Assembly (NCBI RefSeq): GCF_001940565.1 | Contig: NZ_LTDM01000002.1 | Coordinates: 31,297 to 95,296 of the forward strand | Reading direction: 5' to 3' | From: Tissierella creatinophila DSM 6911 | Lineage (GTDB): Bacteria > Bacillota > Clostridia > Tissierellales > Tissierellaceae | DNA length: 64,000 bases | Part shown: positions 1-8,501 of the stretch, in pieces | Layout: each line of letters begins with the position of its first letter | Position numbering within the stretch: the stretch's first letter is position 1 | The notes under the pieces: generated by a model | Seen by the model: only the letters and a program-made list of their open reading frames with translations | Database searches by the model: none | Told to the model about the DNA's origin: nothing | Program-made: the position numbers and the translations under genes

Positions 1-521
1 TATACTCCCTGCTTTGAAATATCAACTATTTCACCTTTAAATATTTTATCCAGTGCGTTTACTGTTACTTCTACTTTAGTTCCTACTTTTATTGAATTTA
101 AATCATATTCATCTACTTTTACTTTTAATTCTAACTCATTATAGTCAACTATTTCGATTATCTCAGTTCCAGGAGATATCTGAGCATTTTCTTCTACCCC
201 TATCTTAGAAATTTCTCCAGATATATCAGCTTTTACATTTTGCCCAGTTGAGCTTTTATATATTACATCTCCTTTTTCTACCTTTTCACCCTTTTCTACT
301 AAAAACTCACTTACTTGAAGAGGTAGTTCTGCAAATATAGTGCTTTTATTCTTAGCTTCAATGCTTCCTGAGAAGTTATAGTAAGTAGATATATCTCCCT
401 CTTTTACTTCGATTTCTTCCCCTTGTATCTCTTTGTTGCCAGTAAGTCTGAAAATTAAAAACATAGCTAAAGCAACAATTGCAATTCCTATAACCCATTT
501 TGACACATTCTTTTTATTCAA
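1..521 (-). CDS. HlyD/RND-type periplasmic adaptor (membrane fusion protein), C-terminus cut off by window edge
   Basis: Partial gene; 173 codons are visible before the left edge. It probably starts at a TTG at 519-521, since a GGAGG lies about 8 nt upstream and no ATG fits as well. Residues about 9-26 form one N-terminal membrane anchor (VIGIAIVALAMFLIF). A biotinyl-lipoyl-like half-motif follows (VEKGEKVEKGDVIYKSS), then the beta-barrel part of membrane fusion proteins. Such adaptors usually pair with a MacB-type ABC exporter or another efflux pump, and in Firmicutes they sit on the outer face of the cell membrane. The partner genes would lie beyond the left edge, so the substrate is unknown. 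The family call is firm; the start is fairly sure. Confidence 0.8.
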   Translation of the reverse strand, partial: MNKKNVSKWVIGIAIVALAMFLIFRLTGNKEIQGEEIEVKEGDISTYYNFSGSIEAKNKSTIFAELPLQVSEFLVEKGEKVEKGDVIYKSSTGQNVKADISGEISKIGVEENAQISPGTEIIEIVDYNELELKVKVDEYDLNSIKVGTKVEVTVNALDKIFKGEIVDISKQGV

Positions 522-594
522 CTTTTTTTCCTCCAATTTTTCCAATTCTATAAACTTTTGAAACCATAGAAAAACAAAATCATTCAAATACCTT

Positions 595-1488
595 TTATTT
601 TTCTATCATCCTTATCCTTTTGCTCTTCTTATCCTTCATAGATAGAAGTGTTGCATTTACTTCTGCACCTAATACTATTACTATGCTACTCATATAAAGC
701 CATATTAAAAACACTATGACTCCTCCAAGACTTCCATAAGTTTTAGAATAACTTCCAAAATTACTTACATAGAATGAAAATGTAATTGATAATACAATCC
801 AAAGCAAACTTGCAAATATAGCACCCGGAATACTCTCTGAAAACTTTATCTCTATGCCTTCTTTTACAGATGGGGAATATTTATAAAGTATAGTAATTGA
901 CAAAACCATAAAAACTAATGGAATTAAAAACTTTAATATCTTCCATATGATAACTGTTGGCCATGTATAAGAAATAAATAAAGCATTAAATATGACTTCA
1001 CCAAATATTAAAACAGTAAAAGCAATTATAAGAATTAAAAATAATCCTATTGTAAATAATATAGATAGACCTCTAAGTTTTATATATGGTCTATCTTCAT
1101 CTAAATCAAGAGCTCTATTTACTGCTTTCATAACAGCCATAACTCCATTTGAAGAAGACCAAATACTTCCTATAGCACCAAATGATAAAAGTGCAATGCT
1201 TCCATCTTTTATTATATTATTTATAAGATCATATAATAGTTTACCTGTTTCTCCTGGCAATGGTGATAAAAGCTTTTGAAGTACATTTACATCAGCAAGT
1301 GGAGTAAATTGTAGTATACTTAAAAAAAATATAATAAAAGGAAATATAGCCAAAGTTAAATAATAAGCTAACTGGGCTCCAATTGCTGTTACCCCATCGT
1401 CATCGAATCTAAATAGAAGTTGTTCAATGAAGATAATCCACTTTTTATCTCCATATTTTTTACGTAGTTTATCCATAATTTTATCCAT
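595..1488 (-). CDS. YihY/virulence factor BrkB family membrane protein
   Basis: 297 aa, the usual length for the family. About six hydrophobic segments are visible after a short basic N-terminus. The first is in the conserved stretch GAQLAYYLTLAIFPFIIF, and the last ends in a short charged tail (SMKDKKSKRIR). The start ATG at 1488 is preceded by AGGTGGTGA at good spacing. The family was once called RNase BN, but that activity belongs to a different protein; its true role (possibly transport or envelope related) is unsettled. It faces away from the YflT-like gene and lies downstream of the HlyD-type adaptor on the same strand, with a 73-bp gap. A functional link to the adaptor is not shown. 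Confidence 0.88.
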   Translation of the reverse strand: MDKIMDKLRKKYGDKKWIIFIEQLLFRFDDDGVTAIGAQLAYYLTLAIFPFIIFFLSILQFTPLADVNVLQKLLSPLPGETGKLLYDLINNIIKDGSIALLSFGAIGSIWSSSNGVMAVMKAVNRALDLDEDRPYIKLRGLSILFTIGLFLILIIAFTVLIFGEVIFNALFISYTWPTVIIWKILKFLIPLVFMVLSITILYKYSPSVKEGIEIKFSESIPGAIFASLLWIVLSITFSFYVSNFGSYSKTYGSLGGVIVFLIWLYMSSIVIVLGAEVNATLLSMKDKKSKRIRMIEK

Positions 1489-1620
1489 AAAATCACCACC
1501 TAATTTATTTTATTATAAATCTTATACCCCTATAAGGATTTTCTTATTCATATCTATGCTTAATAACAAGTTCATAAGGGTATATTTATAATAATTCATA
1601 AATAGAAAGGGGCTTTAAAT

Positions 1621-2055
1621 ATGATGGAAAACAAAGTAGAACTTTTTGATAATGAACTTGAGGTTATAAAGAGAATAGATGATTTAAAAAGAGAAGGATA
1701 TGAAGAAGATGATATGTATATAATAGTAGATGATGATGAAGAAATTTCAATGCTAAAGGGTTACACAGGCGTTATGATAAAACAAGAAGATGATTCGCTA
1801 TTTGATAGATTTAAAAGTTTTTTAAAAGGAAATGATTCTGTAATAGATGCTTTTAATAAAATGGATTTAGATGAAAAATATAGAGATGATTGTTATGAAG
1901 AAGTACAAAATGGAAAAATACTTCTTATGGTAAATAAAAATTATGAGAGTAAATTTGAACTAACTGAAGATGGGCTCATTATCCCAACAGAAAATTTAGA
2001 ATCTGAAGTATTACGAGAGGATTTTCAAACTCAAGACGATTTACACGATAAGTAG
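1621..2055 (+). CDS. YflT-like general stress protein 17M domain protein
   Basis: 144 aa, very acidic, no membrane segment. It resembles the short heat-induced 'general stress protein 17M' (YflT) domain: a beta-alpha-beta start (VELFDNELEVIKRIDDLKREG), then an Asp/Glu-rich strand-turn, and a second half with DCYEEVQNGKILLMVN. Two ATG codons lie in tandem after AAGGGG at about 9-12 nt. The family is found in Bacillus and clostridial genomes; in Bacillus some members are in the sigma-B regulon, but I see no convincing sigma-B promoter here. It is monocistronic, followed by a hairpin at 2070-2113. The biochemical role is unknown. Confidence 0.75.
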   Translation: MMENKVELFDNELEVIKRIDDLKREGYEEDDMYIIVDDDEEISMLKGYTGVMIKQEDDSLFDRFKSFLKGNDSVIDAFNKMDLDEKYRDDCYEEVQNGKILLMVNKNYESKFELTEDGLIIPTENLESEVLREDFQTQDDLHDK

Positions 2056-2069
2056 AAAAGTATTCCAAG

Positions 2070-2113
2070 GATGCTCTTTTCTTAGTTTCGTTTTAGAAAA
2101 AGAAGAGAGCATC
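2070..2113 (+). terminator. Hairpin after the YflT-like gene
   Basis: An 8-bp perfect outer stem (GATGCTCT/AGAGCATC) extended inward by TTTTCTT/AAGAAGA-type pairing. The U-tract is weak (TTATATT), so termination may be partial. Confidence 0.55.
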
Positions 2114-2193
2114 TTATATTGTCTATTAAACAAAATAGTATATAATAATAGGTATTCATTGGAAATTTAATTAAACAAACAGGAGGTAATAAT

Positions 2194-5103
2194 TTGAATT
2201 TTGAAATAGGTAAAATATATAATGGCTTTAAACTTTTAGAAGAAAAGAATGTTAAAGAAGTAAATTCTATCTCAAGGCTTTTCACTCATGAAAAAACTGG
2301 TGCAAAGCTTATTTATTTATCAAATGAAGACAATAATAAAGTATTTACTATAGGATTTAGAACACCACCAGAAGATAGCACCGGAGTTCCTCATATAATT
2401 GAACACTCAGTTTTATCTGGTTCTACAAAATATAGAACAAAAGAACCATTTATGGATTTGATAAAGGGTTCACTTCAAACTTTTTTAAATGCTATGACCT
2501 ACCCTGATAAAACAATTTATCCTGTAGCAAGTAGAAACGATAAAGACTTTCAAAATTTAATGGATGTATATCTTGATTCAGTATTCAACCCTAGGATTTA
2601 TGAAATGCCTGAAATATTTATGCAAGAAGGTTGGCATTATGAAATCATGGATAAAGATAGCCCTATAGAATATAAAGGGGTAGTTTACAATGAAATGCGT
2701 GGAGCATATTCTTCAGCAGAATCTCTTTTAGGTGAAAGAATATCTCAATCACTATTTCCTGATACGATCTATAGACACTCTTCAGGGGGTGATCCATATA
2801 TTATACCAGAGCTAACGCATGAGAACTTCTTAAAGTTTCATACTAAATACTATCATCCTTCAAATAGTTATATTTATCTATATGGAGATGGAGATGTATT
2901 AGAACATCTATCATATATCGATAAAGAATATTTAAGTAATTTTGATAAAAAAGAAATAGATACAGAAATACCAATTCAAAATGCTATAAAAAACGATTTA
3001 GTAGAATACTATCCTATAGCTCAAGATGAAAGTGATGAAAATAAAGACTATCTATCTTTAAATTTCGTAATTGGTAAAGCAACTGATAAAAAAGATAGTT
3101 TGATGAATGAAATATTAAATGATGTGCTTATAAACTCTACTGCAGGCCCTATAAAAGAAGCACTTTTAGATGCTGGAATTGGAGAAGATATAATAGGTTC
3201 TTCATCTGGAGGCATTCAGCCTGCCTTCAGTATAATAGCTAAAAATGCAAGCGAAAACCAAAAAGATAAGTTTAAAGAAGTAATATTTAATACTTTAAAC
3301 AAACTCATAAAAGAAGGTATAGATAAAAAGTTAATAGAAGCTACCATAAATAAATTAGAATATAGTTTAAGGGAAGCTGGTGGATATGCTACAGTAGGTA
3401 TAGTCTATGGTTTTAATATATTTGACACATGGCTATATGATGGAGATCCTCTAGCTAATTTAGAATATGAAGAAACTATTAAATTTTTTAGAGAAGCTTT
3501 AAAAACAAATTACTATGAAGACTATATACAAAAAAACTTTATAGAAAACAATCATCAATCTCTAGTAATTTTAAAACCTCAAAAAGGGCTTGCTGAAGAA
3601 AAAGATAAAATAATAGAAGAACAACTAGCCTCCTATAAGGCCTCATTAACCGCTGATGAACTAGATGCATTGATAGAGGAAAATAAGGCACTTGAAAAAT
3701 TTCAGCTTTCTGAAGATACTATAGAAGATAAAAATACTATACCAAAACTTTTAATAGAAGATGTAAATAATAAACCTTTACAAATAGATCAAGATATATA
3801 CGAAAAAGATGTTACAATACTTCATCACGACTTATTTACAAGTGGAATTATTTATTTAGATTTAGTGTTTGATTTAAAACACATAGAAAAAGATTTGGTG
3901 CCCTATGTAAGCTTATTGGCTCAAATAGTAGGAAGTGTAGATACTAAAAACTATAGCTATGGAGATCTATCTAATGAAATCTATATAAATACTGGCGGAA
4001 TCTATCTAAATATATCTGCCCTATCAGATAAGAAGAGCGATGATTTCTATCCTAAATTAATGTTAACAAGTAAGGTAATAAGACAGAAAACTACTGAACT
4101 TTTTAATCTTATTAAAGAACTTATAACAAATACAAAACTTGAAGATAAAAAGAGGATAAAAGAAATAATAAATCAAATAAAATCTAGAATTGAAATGAAT
4201 ATATACAGTTCTGGTCATGCAGTAGCTTCTGGAAGAGTGACATCATATTTTTCTAAACCAGGTAAATACTTAGAACTCATATCTGGCCTTGATTTCTTAT
4301 GGTTTATTGAAGATTTAGCTCAAAACTTTGACGACAAATCTGATAGCATATTAGAAAATCTTCAAAAAGCTTATGATTTAGTATTTAATAAAAATGGTTT
4401 AATAGTAAATGTTACAGGTGAAAAAGAGGATTTAGAACTAGTAAAGAAAAACTTAAATATTGTAAAAGATGTATTAAACGAAGAAAAATATGAAGAAAAG
4501 ATTATAGATTTAAGTGTAGAAAAGTTAAATGAGGGTATTCTATCTTCATCCAATGTTCAATATGTTTCTAAAGGATATAATTTAAAACAATTAGGATACG
4601 AATACAATGGAAATATGTCGGTTCTTTCTACTATACTAAGTAGAGACTATCTTCATAACTGGATTCGTGCAAAGGGTGGAGCATATGGTGCGGGTATAAG
4701 TTTTAATCTTAAAGGTGATGTATCAACTTACTCATATAGAGATCCCAACCTTGTAGAAACACTTAAAGTATATGATAATTTAGGTGAATATCTTAAAAAT
4801 CTAATTTTAACTAAAGATGATCTTACAAATTATATAATAGGAACTATGAATAAACTAGATCCACCACTAACTGCTTCTCAAAAAGGACAAATTGGTCTTA
4901 GCAGATATATAACCCATTTAGAATATGGAGATGTAAAAAAACAAATGGAAGAAGTTTTATCTACTACTGAAGAACAAATTAAGTCCTACGCAAAATTACT
5001 TGAAAAAATAATGCAACAAAATTATCTATGTGTATTTGGAAATGAAACAAAAATAAAGCAAAATAAAGATGTATTTTTAAATTTAGTACCACTAAAAAAA
5101 TAA
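2194..5103 (+). CDS. M16C zinc peptidase (presequence protease/insulinase type)
   Basis: 969 aa, the full length of the single-chain M16C family. The inverted zinc motif HxxEH is at His67-Ile-Ile-Glu70-His71, and the distal acidic ligand region (NEMRGAYSSAES) is at about 166-177. The family folds as two enzyme halves that enclose a chamber and digest short unfolded peptides. It starts at TTG 2194, with AGGAGG 7 nt upstream. No signal peptide is seen, so it is cytosolic. It stands alone and ends at a strong shared terminator. In a peptide-fermenting anaerobe a role in intracellular peptide breakdown is a reasonable inference. Confidence 0.93.
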   Translation: MNFEIGKIYNGFKLLEEKNVKEVNSISRLFTHEKTGAKLIYLSNEDNNKVFTIGFRTPPEDSTGVPHIIEHSVLSGSTKYRTKEPFMDLIKGSLQTFLNAMTYPDKTIYPVASRNDKDFQNLMDVYLDSVFNPRIYEMPEIFMQEGWHYEIMDKDSPIEYKGVVYNEMRGAYSSAESLLGERISQSLFPDTIYRHSSGGDPYIIPELTHENFLKFHTKYYHPSNSYIYLYGDGDVLEHLSYIDKEYLSNFDKKEIDTEIPIQNAIKNDLVEYYPIAQDESDENKDYLSLNFVIGKATDKKDSLMNEILNDVLINSTAGPIKEALLDAGIGEDIIGSSSGGIQPAFSIIAKNASENQKDKFKEVIFNTLNKLIKEGIDKKLIEATINKLEYSLREAGGYATVGIVYGFNIFDTWLYDGDPLANLEYEETIKFFREALKTNYYEDYIQKNFIENNHQSLVILKPQKGLAEEKDKIIEEQLASYKASLTADELDALIEENKALEKFQLSEDTIEDKNTIPKLLIEDVNNKPLQIDQDIYEKDVTILHHDLFTSGIIYLDLVFDLKHIEKDLVPYVSLLAQIVGSVDTKNYSYGDLSNEIYINTGGIYLNISALSDKKSDDFYPKLMLTSKVIRQKTTELFNLIKELITNTKLEDKKRIKEIINQIKSRIEMNIYSSGHAVASGRVTSYFSKPGKYLELISGLDFLWFIEDLAQNFDDKSDSILENLQKAYDLVFNKNGLIVNVTGEKEDLELVKKNLNIVKDVLNEEKYEEKIIDLSVEKLNEGILSSSNVQYVSKGYNLKQLGYEYNGNMSVLSTILSRDYLHNWIRAKGGAYGAGISFNLKGDVSTYSYRDPNLVETLKVYDNLGEYLKNLILTKDDLTNYIIGTMNKLDPPLTASQKGQIGLSRYITHLEYGDVKKQMEEVLSTTEEQIKSYAKLLEKIMQQNYLCVFGNETKIKQNKDVFLNLVPLKK

Positions 5104-5110
5104 AGATATC

Positions 5111-5140
5111 AAAATGAGCGATAAAATTATCGCTCATTTT
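5111..5140. terminator. Bidirectional terminator between M16C peptidase and ilvA
   Basis: A 13-bp perfect stem (AAAATGAGCGATA with its complement) with a 4-nt loop. Its own A/T ends give U-runs in both directions, so it can end the converging peptidase and threonine ammonia-lyase transcripts. Confidence 0.9.
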
Positions 5141-5151
5141 GTTAAGTAAAA

Positions 5152-6363
5152 TTAATGTCCCATATTAAGTCTGTTTATTTCATATCCTTCTTTATTTAAG
5201 GCTTCTATAATCTTTTCTATATGTTCTTCACCATTTGTCTCTGCCGTTACTTGAAGTTCAACATCGTGAAATCTATCAAGGTTTTTAAACTGATTGTGAT
5301 CAAGTTTTATTACATTGGCATTTGAATCTGCCAATATTTGTGAAACATTTACAAGTTGTCCTGGCTTATCTGGAAGACTTATTGAGAAGCTAAATATTCT
5401 ACCCCTTTGTATGAGCCCTTTACTTATCATTGAAGAAATAGTTAAAACATCTATATTGCCTCCACTTACTATAGCTACTATTTTCTTTCCCTTAGCTTTT
5501 ATCTTTTTAAGTCCTGCCACAGCTAATATCCCAGCATTCTCAGCTATAATCTTATGTTTTTCTACCAATAGTAAAAATGACTCCATAAGTTCATAATCAG
5601 AAACTGTTATTATTTCATCTACATATTTACATATATAGTCAAAGTTTACATCCCCTATTTTCTTTACGGCCGCTCCATCTGCTATTGTAATGGCTTCATC
5701 TAATTCTACAATCTTTCCCTCTTCCATACATTTACTTGCACATGCTGCACCTTCTGGTTCAACCCCTATTATCTTTACTTCTGGGTTTTTGAGTTTAGCT
5801 GCTGCAGCAATCCCAGAAACTAGTCCTCCTCCCCCTAGAGGTACTAATATTATATCTGTATCGGGAAGTTCTTCTAACACTTCTAATGCAATACTACCTT
5901 GACCTTCTATTATATCTTCATCATTAAATGGATGTATAAAAGTATATCCACATTCTTGTTGAAGCTCTAAAGCCTTCTTATGAGCATCATCATATACTTC
6001 TCCATGTAAAACTACTTCTGCCCCATATTCTCTCGTTGCCTGCACCTTTATTAAAGGAGTATATTTAGGCATTACAATTGTGGATTTGAGACCTAATTTT
6101 TGGGCAGCTAATGCTACCCCTTGAGCATGATTGCCCGCAGATGATGATATTACGCCTTTTTCTTTTTCTTCTTTAGGGAGTTTTGATATTTTATTATAGG
6201 CTCCCCTTATTTTAAATGATCCTGTTCTTTGCAAGTTTTCAGGTTTTATAAAAACTTCATTTCCAGTTTCTTTTGAAAATATTGTGCTATATATAAGTTC
6301 TGTCCTAGTAATTACTGTTCCAAGTCTTTCTCTAGCTTCCATAAAATCATATAATCTTAACAT
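5152..6363 (-). CDS. ilvA: Threonine ammonia-lyase (threonine deaminase), catabolic-type length with ACT domain
   Basis: 403 aa, PLP-dependent fold type II. The Schiff-base lysine is Lys51 in TGSFKIRGAYNK. The Gly-rich phosphate loop is at about 177-183 (PLGGGGL), and one C-terminal ACT domain occupies about 325-400. The enzyme turns threonine into 2-oxobutyrate and ammonia. The 400-aa, single-ACT form is common in clostridia and is often labelled tdcB or ilvA. It is preceded by a T-box leader with a putative isoleucine specifier, which argues for a role in isoleucine supply rather than only catabolism. No other ilv genes are nearby. The start ATG follows GGAG (AAAAAGGAGCTGAGTAG) at acceptable spacing. 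Confidence 0.93.
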   Translation of the reverse strand: MLRLYDFMEARERLGTVITRTELIYSTIFSKETGNEVFIKPENLQRTGSFKIRGAYNKISKLPKEEKEKGVISSSAGNHAQGVALAAQKLGLKSTIVMPKYTPLIKVQATREYGAEVVLHGEVYDDAHKKALELQQECGYTFIHPFNDEDIIEGQGSIALEVLEELPDTDIILVPLGGGGLVSGIAAAAKLKNPEVKIIGVEPEGAACASKCMEEGKIVELDEAITIADGAAVKKIGDVNFDYICKYVDEIITVSDYELMESFLLLVEKHKIIAENAGILAVAGLKKIKAKGKKIVAIVSGGNIDVLTISSMISKGLIQRGRIFSFSISLPDKPGQLVNVSQILADSNANVIKLDHNQFKNLDRFHDVELQVTAETNGEEHIEKIIEALNKEGYEINRLNMGH

Positions 6364-6392
6364 CTACTCAGCTCCTTTTTAGCATTAAAAAA

Positions 6393-6660
6393 TCCCTAGT
6401 ATATAAAAATATACTAGGGACGAGATTATCGTGGTACCACCCATGTTTACACTTAGTTTAAGTGCCTTTAAGGCCCAAAGATTTTACTTTTAGCCCGAGC
6501 CATATAACGGTGGCGCATCTTTAAAAAAAGATTACCGATAAAAACTACTTTTAATATTTCGTCTTTATAGCCTTAGAGGGATCATTATACATCTTTAATA
6601 CTGATTCTCACCAAGTATCAGCTCTCTGTAATTAAATTTTTTGTACTTTTATCTCTAAGA
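6393..6660 (-). promoter_or_regulatory. T-box riboswitch upstream of ilvA (putative Ile specifier)
   Basis: Read on the minus strand, stem I starts near 6630 with AGAGAGCTG and carries GGTGAGAATCAG-type distal features. The conserved T-box GGGTGGTACCACG is at 6430-6442. An intrinsic terminator follows: TCCCTAGT stem plus U-run at 6387-6420. The codon just before the closing CCTCT of the specifier loop reads ATC (6580-6582), which is isoleucine. This fits tRNA-Ile control of threonine deaminase, though the loop was placed by eye. Uncharged tRNA would stabilise the antiterminator and allow ilvA expression. Confidence 0.93.
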
Positions 6661-6773
6661 TAACTTTTGTTTATTAAATTATTATTATCTTATTACATTT
6701 TATTCTAAATTGCAAGAGTTTTTTAAAATAAATTGATTTTTCTTAAATATTGGATTATTATATTAACTCTATA

Positions 6774-7637
6774 CTATTTAAATATAGAGTTAAAGAAGTT
6801 TTTTATAGCATCTAATATCCTTTGAAGAAGAGACTTTACTTCTTCATTATTTTTTATTGTATCATCTAATTTATTTCCTATGTCTTTAAGCTGATCTTTT
6901 ATGGTTTGGGTATTTAAGTCAAGATTTGTTATTTTTTCCATAAGTCCACCAATCTTTTGAATTTGATCAGTGTTTAGATTTATATTTAGATTACCTGCAA
7001 TCTCTATTATAATCTTCTTAATTTCTTCTGGGTCTTTTACATTCTTTTCTATTACCTCTTCTTTTACTTTTTTAACTAATTCTGCCGCCTTATCTTTTCC
7101 AACTTCTTCTCCTAGCTCTCCAACTCTTACAACTTCCTCATTGGCTACCTTTTTTTGCTCTTCACTTATTTTCTCACCAGTTGCCTGCTCAAATGCCTTC
7201 ATAACTCCTGTAAGAGCTCCTGTACCTGACACTGGAAAAGGTGCTGCTGTTATTATCTTAGCATTTTTAACTCCTGCTGTAACAAGTGCATTGGCATACA
7301 TCTCTTTTGTAACCCAAGATATATTATAAGTTTCAACTTCTATTCCAGAACCCTCTTCCAATAGTTCTACATAAGCTGAACTCATGGTAATCTTACCAAG
7401 CTGTGCTTCAGTAGCTACTCCTTCCAAATACTTTCTTTCTTCCTGATTGTTTACTTCTATTATCTTAACATCTTTTTCATTTACTTTAAAAATTTCTAAT
7501 ATCTGCTTTCTTTGGGCATCATCTAAGTTTTTTCCAAGTGTCACTACCTTATCGCTATCTGCATATACAAAGCTACCAAATATAAATATAAATGATAAAA
7601 TCATACTTATATTTCTTAGTGTTTTACTTTTTTTCAT
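6774..7637 (-). CDS. Secreted DUF1002 domain protein
   Basis: 287 aa. A signal peptide occupies about residues 1-27 (basic start, hydrophobic core ISMILSFIFIFGSFVYA, cleavage near YADS). The DUF1002 signature follows (GKNLDDAQRKQIL near 34-46; TAGVKNAKIITAAPFPVSGTGALTG near 120-145). The last ~90 residues are predicted helical, with coiled-coil-like heptads (IQKIGGLMEKITNLDLNTQTI). It is exported and soluble or loosely wall-associated. The function of the family is unknown. It is followed by a lipoprotein gene upstream on the same strand; no shared role is evident. Confidence 0.88.
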   Translation of the reverse strand: MKKSKTLRNISMILSFIFIFGSFVYADSDKVVTLGKNLDDAQRKQILEIFKVNEKDVKIIEVNNQEERKYLEGVATEAQLGKITMSSAYVELLEEGSGIEVETYNISWVTKEMYANALVTAGVKNAKIITAAPFPVSGTGALTGVMKAFEQATGEKISEEQKKVANEEVVRVGELGEEVGKDKAAELVKKVKEEVIEKNVKDPEEIKKIIIEIAGNLNINLNTDQIQKIGGLMEKITNLDLNTQTIKDQLKDIGNKLDDTIKNNEEVKSLLQRILDAIKNFFNSIFK

Positions 7638-7710
7638 CTTTCCACCTCTTTTAATATTTTGGTTAATGTTGCTATCTCTTATTTTATCATAAAGTCTCTA
7701 TTAATGATAT

Positions 7711-8262
7711 TTATTTTCCAATATTAAAAGTTTCCATTATTCTTGGTACTTCTTCTACCATTTTACTAACCGTATTAAAATGTTCTTTATTTTCTTCTTT
7801 TAATAATTCGTCTGTAGGTTCCATAGCTGGTAAATAGCAATAAGTCTTTCCATCATGTTCCATTATATATGTTAAAAGAGGATCTTCCCATTCTTCTTTT
7901 TTTATTTTTTCATCTAGTATAATAATAGTAAATATATTTCCAGAAATATCATTTATATCAAAGTTAAAACTTACACTTTTACTCATTTCATCCATCCAAA
8001 TTCCATTTTCGACCCTATAACTATCTTTCCACCACGAAGGAATTTCTAAGTTAAAACCATATTCTTCATTTTTATATATAATCTTTCCTTTTCCAGAAGT
8101 ATCTACTGTAGGCTCATTAATATCCTTTTCTTTATCTTTATCTTTATCTATGTCGTTTTTTACTACTCCATCTACACCCGTCTTATCATCTACATCTTTA
8201 CTGCACCCACTTATCAAAGATACACTAACACTTAATAACAATATTATAAATAGCTTTTTCAT
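7711..8262 (-). CDS. Hypothetical lipoprotein
   Basis: 183 aa with a clear lipobox (SLISG|C at about residues 16-20) after a KK-led hydrophobic signal. A low-complexity Asp/Lys linker follows (DIDKDKDKEKDINEP). The C-terminal globular part has a strand-rich start (GKIIYKNEEYGFNLEIPSWW) that resembles the small 'PsbP-like' or DUF-type lipoprotein folds seen in many Firmicutes, but I cannot name a family. It is anchored on the outer face of the membrane. The start ATG is preceded by AGGGGGAATT. Function unknown. Confidence 0.75.
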   Translation of the reverse strand: MKKLFIILLLSVSVSLISGCSKDVDDKTGVDGVVKNDIDKDKDKEKDINEPTVDTSGKGKIIYKNEEYGFNLEIPSWWKDSYRVENGIWMDEMSKSVSFNFDINDISGNIFTIIILDEKIKKEEWEDPLLTYIMEHDGKTYCYLPAMEPTDELLKEENKEHFNTVSKMVEEVPRIMETFNIGK

Positions 8263-8418
8263 GAAAAATTCCCCCTAGATAATAACCCATAATTTAAATA
8301 TTCTTAACTATAGTTTACCCAATATATGGCTTTTATTTCTTTTAACTTTATATTATATTTAACATACTTTAATAGTAGAACTAGCTATTAATATTGTTCA
8401 CCATCACTTAAATAACAA

Positions 8419-8472
8419 ATGCATATAGAAATCCATTTTGCTATCAATTTACCAATGGATTTCTATATGCAT
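8419..8472. repeat. Perfect 19-bp inverted repeat between iadA and lipoprotein gene
   Basis: The 19-nt arm at 8419-8437 is exactly repeated in reverse complement at 8454-8472, with a 16-nt loop. Neither side has a proper U-tract, so it looks less like a classical terminator. It may be an mRNA-stabilising hairpin for iadA or the remains of a small mobile palindrome. Confidence 0.85.
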
Positions 8473-8501
8473 AATTTAAAATTAATTATACTACTGTGTT
8501 T

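Noticed and set aside
992..1279. Plus-strand 95-aa ORF
   Set aside because: Antisense shadow of the yihY-like gene; no RBS and no family-like composition.
1555..1600. Sigma-B-like promoter (GGGTAT) before the YflT-like gene
   Set aside because: No matching -35 (GTTTAA) at the right distance; many clostridia lack sigma-B.
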